From assembly GCA_035455445.1 (NCBI GenBank), contig DATIFC010000067.1, positions 1 through 15,744 on the forward strand: DNA of 15,744 bases, given 5' to 3'. Position numbers and translations under genes: made by a program. The stretch comes from AC-32 sp035455445 (lineage in GTDB: Bacteria; Actinomycetota; Thermoleophilia; Gaiellales; Gaiellaceae). The notes under the pieces were generated by a model that did not search any database, was not told the DNA's origin, and saw only the letters and a program-made list of their open reading frames with translations. This document shows, in pieces, positions 12,457 through 15,744 of this stretch. Each line of letters starts with the position of its first letter. The first letter of the stretch is position 1.

Positions 12457-13863
12457 TTGGGTCGCAGGGTCGTCCTCATCGTCGCGGCGTCCGTCTTCGC
12501 GCTGTGCGCGGCGGGCCGCGCGTCCGCCGCGACGCAGGAGCTGACGCTGCACATGGACGACGGCGTCGACCTGAAGGCGACGCTCTACGAGCCGGCGACC
12601 GCGCCGCCCCCGGCCGGCTACCCCGCGATCGTGCTCTTCCACGGGCTCGGCGGGAAACGTCAGGACCTGGCGGCGGTCGCGCAGCGCTTCACCGACCCGT
12701 TCGCGGTGCTCGCCTTCGACCAGCGCGGCCACGGCGAGTCCGGCGGCCTGGTCTCGATCGACGGGCCGCGCGAGATCGCCGACGCGCGCGCCGTCTTCCA
12801 GCAGCTCGCGGCGCGGCCGGAGATCGACGGCGCGAAGATCGGCGCCTGGGGGATCTCGCTCGGCGGAGGCGCCGTGCTCCGCTCCCTCGTCGAGGGCGTG
12901 CCGTGGGCGGCGGTCGAGGTGGTCGAGACGTGGACCGACCTCTACAGCGCTCTCGCGCCGCAGAACCTGGCGAAGTCCGGCGCGATCTTCCAGTTCCTGA
13001 GCTCGGTCCCGGCCGACCGGCTCGACCCCTCGGTCGCGGCGATCCGCGAGGACGCGCTGGCGAGCCGCAACCTCCCGGCCCTGCGCGCCTGGGCGGACGC
13101 GCGCTCGAGCCGCAGGCTGCTCTCGAAGGTGCGAACGCCGGTCTTCTTCTTCCAGGGCCGCCGCGACTTCGCCTTCGACATCGCCCAGGCGAAGGCCGGC
13201 CTCGCCCTGGTTAAGGGGCCGAAGCGGCTCTACGTCGGGGACTTCGGCCATGCGCCCTCGACCTTCCCCGGGCCCGACTTCACGCAGGTGACGAAGCTCG
13301 GCCTCGCGTGGTTCACGCGCTACCTCGCCGGGGCCTCGACGACGACGATCGCGCCGGTGACCCTGGCGCCGAGCCCCTTCCGAAGGACGGTTCGCACGTA
13401 CGGGAAGCTCCCGGCGACGCGCCGACTCTCGCTCGCCCTGCCCGGAACCGACCGCCTCGCCGGCGCAGGCCGCGCGCTGCGCGCGAGCGGGCGCTTCACC
13501 GGCCGCGCCGAGACCTTCGGCTCCGCCGGCGTCAGGGTCATGGCCAGGCTCACCGGCGGCTGGCCGCGTCTCGTGGCGGTGCTCACCGCGCAGCCGCGCA
13601 GGGGCCCGGAGGTGGTCGTCAGCGAGGGCGGCGTCAACACCACCGGGCTCTCGGGAACCCGGCAGCTCGCGATCAGGCTGATCGACACCGCGACCCTGAT
13701 CCCGCGCGGGGCGCGCCTGCGGCTGACGCTCGCCTCGAGCTCGCTCGCCCAGAGCCCCGGCAACCTGCTCTACCTGAACCTGCCCGTGCCCCCGGCCGCG
13801 CGGATCACGCTCGGGGCCGCGAGCCTGACGCTGCCGATCCTGCGGAAGCCGGTCTCGCGATGA
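12457..13863 (+). CDS. Secreted alpha/beta hydrolase (S15/X-Pro dipeptidyl-peptidase-like)
   Basis: 468 residues. The TTG start gives a clean signal peptide (MGRRVVLIVAASVFALCAAG, cut near ASA-AT), and no ribosome site is seen. The alpha/beta-hydrolase core follows: LHMDDGVDLKATLYEP, oxyanion loop VLFHGLGGKRQD (59-70), FDQRGHGESGG, nucleophile GAWGISLGGG with Ser134, the likely acid in FFQGRRDFAF (Asp237), and His265 in FGHAPS. From about 310 a beta-sandwich resembling the C-terminal domain of PepX/CocE enzymes is likely (LTLASSSLAQSPGNLLYLNL). The substrate is open: an X-Pro peptide, acyl or cocaine-esterase-like ester are all possible. It overlaps by four bases with a substrate-binding protein, which may capture its product. 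Confidence 0.85.
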   Translation: MGRRVVLIVAASVFALCAAGRASAATQELTLHMDDGVDLKATLYEPATAPPPAGYPAIVLFHGLGGKRQDLAAVAQRFTDPFAVLAFDQRGHGESGGLVSIDGPREIADARAVFQQLAARPEIDGAKIGAWGISLGGGAVLRSLVEGVPWAAVEVVETWTDLYSALAPQNLAKSGAIFQFLSSVPADRLDPSVAAIREDALASRNLPALRAWADARSSRRLLSKVRTPVFFFQGRRDFAFDIAQAKAGLALVKGPKRLYVGDFGHAPSTFPGPDFTQVTKLGLAWFTRYLAGASTTTIAPVTLAPSPFRRTVRTYGKLPATRRLSLALPGTDRLAGAGRALRASGRFTGRAETFGSAGVRVMARLTGGWPRLVAVLTAQPRRGPEVVVSEGGVNTTGLSGTRQLAIRLIDTATLIPRGARLRLTLASSSLAQSPGNLLYLNLPVPPAARITLGAASLTLPILRKPVSR

Positions 13864-15068
13864 GGCCTCTCGCGCTCGCAGCCCTTGCGGTAGCGACGCT
13901 GGCGCTGCCCGCGGGCGGCGTGTCCGGCGGGACGCCGGGCGTCACCTCGAGCCAGATCCTGCTCGGCGGCACCGTCCCGCTGAGCGGCAACGCCTCGGCC
14001 TTCGGCACCGTCGGCCCCGGCGCGAACGCGTACTTCAAGTACGTCAACGCCCACGGCGGCGTCTACGGCCGCAAGATCAAGTACATCTGGCGCGACGACG
14101 GCTACGACCCCGCGCGCACGATCGAGCAGACGCGCGAGCTCGTCCAGCAGGACAAGGTCTTCGCGATCTTCAACACCGTCGGCACCGAGCACAACGTCGC
14201 CATCCGCGCCTACCTGAACGCGGTCAAGGTGCCGCAGGTCTTCGGCGGCACCGGCGCGAGCGTCATCGGCCGCGGCTACAAGAAGTTCCCCTGGACGATG
14301 GGCTACCTGCCGAGCTTCGTCGGCGAGGGCGCGATCTACGGCCGCTACGTCGTCAAGCACCGGCCGAAGGCGCGCATCGCCGTGCTGTACGAGAACAGCG
14401 ACTACGGGCGCGACCTCCTGCACGGGCTCGAGCGCGGCCTCGGCAAGAAGCGCTCGCGCATCGTCGCGAAGGCGACCTACGAGGTGACCGACAGCGACGT
14501 CAACTCGCAGATCGCGAAGCTGCGCCGCTCGAAGGCCGACACGTTCATGCTCTTCGCGCTGCCCCAGCAGGCGATCCAGTCCTTCGTCTACGCCTACAAG
14601 CTGAAATGGCGCCCGCAGATCTTCGTCAGCGCGGTCTCGATCGAGCCGCGCGTGATGGCGATCGCCCGCATCGGCACCAACGGCGTCGAGACGAACAACG
14701 CCCTCAGCGTCGCCTTCGTCAAGGACCCGACCTCGCCCGCGTGGCGGAAGGACAAGGCGGTCGCGCTCTACAAGCGGATCATGAAGCGCTACTTCCCGGG
14801 CGGGCAGCCGGGGGACGTCTACAACTGGTACGGGATGACCGTCGCCTTCTCGATGGTGGACGCGCTCAGGCACGCCGGACGCAACCCCAGCCGCGAGAGC
14901 CTGCGCCGCGCGATGACCCACATGGACGAGCGCAACAACCCGTTCCTGCTCCCGGGCGTGACGGTGACGACGAGCCCGTCGAACTACTACCCGATGACGA
15001 AGGCGAAGATGGTGCGCTACCGCAAGAACCTCTGGGTCCTGTTCGGCCCGTTGGTCAACGCGCGCTAG
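13860..15068 (+). CDS. Type 1 periplasmic-binding protein (branched-chain amino acid ABC type, LivJ-like)
   Basis: 402 residues. A signal peptide (MRPLALAALAVATLALPAGG) is followed by the typical family opening VTSSQILLGGTVPLSGNAS. Further landmarks are GPGANAYFKYVNAHGGVYGR, WRDDGYDPARTIEQTREL, VFGGTGASVIG, and VLYENSDYGRDLLHGLERGL at the second lobe. Ligands in this family include amino acids, amides, urea and aromatic acids. I see no cysteine anywhere in the protein, so the lipobox that normally anchors such receptors in Gram-positive cells is absent. No permease or ATPase gene is adjacent, so it is a solo receptor. The ATG overlaps the hydrolase stop (ATGA), so the two are coupled. Confidence 0.92.
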   Translation: MRPLALAALAVATLALPAGGVSGGTPGVTSSQILLGGTVPLSGNASAFGTVGPGANAYFKYVNAHGGVYGRKIKYIWRDDGYDPARTIEQTRELVQQDKVFAIFNTVGTEHNVAIRAYLNAVKVPQVFGGTGASVIGRGYKKFPWTMGYLPSFVGEGAIYGRYVVKHRPKARIAVLYENSDYGRDLLHGLERGLGKKRSRIVAKATYEVTDSDVNSQIAKLRRSKADTFMLFALPQQAIQSFVYAYKLKWRPQIFVSAVSIEPRVMAIARIGTNGVETNNALSVAFVKDPTSPAWRKDKAVALYKRIMKRYFPGGQPGDVYNWYGMTVAFSMVDALRHAGRNPSRESLRRAMTHMDERNNPFLLPGVTVTTSPSNYYPMTKAKMVRYRKNLWVLFGPLVNAR

Positions 15069-15166
15069 GAGGACCGCGGCGTTTGGGTGTTAACTATCCC
15101 GGTGAATTCGTCGTCTCAGCTCAGGACCAGGTCTTCCCAGGGGGACCTCGAGAAAGAAGGGGTTAC
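15069..15166 (+). promoter_or_regulatory. Intergenic leader and promoter region of the last gene
   Basis: 98 bases, clearly less GC-rich than the coding parts. GTTAACTATCC around 15089-15098 is AT-rich and may hold a -10, with no clear -35. A small hairpin (AGGTC at 15129-15133 with GACCT at 15144-15148) precedes a purine run, AGAAAGAAGGGG, that ends four bases before the ATG and serves as the ribosome site. No terminator is visible after the binding-protein gene. Confidence 0.4.
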
Positions 15167-15744
15167 ATGAAGAAGTCATTCCGCTTGGCACTGCTGGTGT
15201 GTGCCGGCGTAATCGGTCTCGCCTTCGCGGGGCCGGCACTCGCGAAGTACGACCCGTCGCTCACGATCGAGCAGACCAGCTACAAGCTGGGCGCGCCGAC
15301 GACGGCCGACGTCTTCATCGCGATCAGCGAGGACGCCGATCCGACGGCGAAGCTGACGATCTTCTCGCCGGTCGGCTACAGCGCGAACCTGGCCGCCGCG
15401 CCGGGCTCGAAGATCGGCACGGTCGTCGCGATCGTGAAGGCGAAGGCACTGGGCGGCGCGCGGCTCCCGCTGGCCGGGGACGTGCTCGTCGCCAACCCGG
15501 CCGACCCGACGATCGTCGCGGCGGCCACGAAGTGCACCGGCAAGGCGACGCACTCGTCGATCTGGGTGCTGAACACGAGCCTGCAGGGGCAGACGGTCGC
15601 GATCCCCGTGTTCGTGGACAGCGCCGGCCCGCTGGTGACGATGCAGGTCTGCCTGCCCTCGCCCGACATCCCGGAGGCCTCCGGGGGCGCGAAGTTCGGC
15701 GCGCAGCTCGTGCTCGCCGACTTCTCGGTCAAGGGCGTCTTCAC
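15167..15744 (+). CDS. Secreted protein of unknown function, 3' end cut by window edge
   Basis: At least 192 residues; no stop before the window ends. A textbook signal peptide, MKKSFRLALLVCAGVIGLAF then AGPALA, is probably cut before KYDPSLTIEQ. The mature part looks beta-rich: TIEQTSYKLGAPTTADVFIA, LTIFSPVGYSANL, then KIGTVVAIVKAKALGG. Two cysteines, in ATKCTGKATH and MQVCLPSPD, could form one disulphide outside the cell. There are no recognisable catalytic motifs. The first codons are AT-richer than the rest (tca, ttg, gca, gta), as often seen at well-translated starts. I recall similar secreted hypothetical proteins in Thermoleophilia but cannot assign a family. A cell-surface or structural role is a guess. 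Confidence 0.8.
   Translation, partial: MKKSFRLALLVCAGVIGLAFAGPALAKYDPSLTIEQTSYKLGAPTTADVFIAISEDADPTAKLTIFSPVGYSANLAAAPGSKIGTVVAIVKAKALGGARLPLAGDVLVANPADPTIVAAATKCTGKATHSSIWVLNTSLQGQTVAIPVFVDSAGPLVTMQVCLPSPDIPEASGGAKFGAQLVLADFSVKGVF

Overview
The window is very GC-rich and dense with genes. Same-strand genes often overlap by 1, 4 or 14 bases, GTG and TTG starts are common, and several genes have no Shine-Dalgarno sequence. These traits, a CBS-less GuaB3-type IMP dehydrogenase, a long mycobacterial-type PyrF, and solo secreted proteins suggest an actinobacterium, probably Thermoleophilia (Gaiellales or Solirubrobacterales). That placement is an inference from style and recalled family distributions; no rRNA is present to confirm it. 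Most of the content is housekeeping. No stretch over 300 bases lacks a gene, and I see no tRNA, rRNA, insertion sequence, prophage or CRISPR array.

Left block (1-8812, all minus strand, read right to left). A roadblock/LC7-like protein, a tiny membrane-anchored protein and pyrE overlap one another. Next comes an HU gene with its own promoter inside the end of pyrE and a hairpin after it. Then pyrF appears to restart transcription, followed by a membrane LysM protein, a D-Ala-D-Ala carboxypeptidase and a PfkB-family sugar kinase, packed nearly end to end. A secreted protein with a collagen-like stalk and seven Cys-paired repeats follows, and then guaB3-guaA, with guaA cut by the window edge. 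The block thus mixes pyrimidine synthesis (pyrE, pyrF), GMP synthesis (guaB3, guaA), cell-wall maturation (LysM protein, carboxypeptidase) and chromosome packing (HU).

Middle block (8846-12425). A YihY-family membrane protein (plus) diverges from the roadblock gene across 33 bases and converges on rdgB, sharing a CTAG for both stop codons. The minus-strand murI-rph-mgtC-rdgB genes form one overlapping operon for peptidoglycan precursor supply, tRNA 3' trimming, a membrane protein and nucleotide-pool cleaning.

Right block (12457-15744, plus strand). A secreted alpha/beta hydrolase overlaps by 4 bases a type 1 periplasmic-binding protein that has no lipobox cysteine, which suggests hydrolysis outside the cell followed by capture of a product. 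A further secreted protein of unknown function runs off the right edge.

The less ordinary items are the collagen-plus-seven-repeat protein, the palindrome-flanked promoter before guaB3, a recurring TAGNNT box 6-8 bases before SD-less starts (leaderless transcription), and the roadblock protein with no GTPase beside it.
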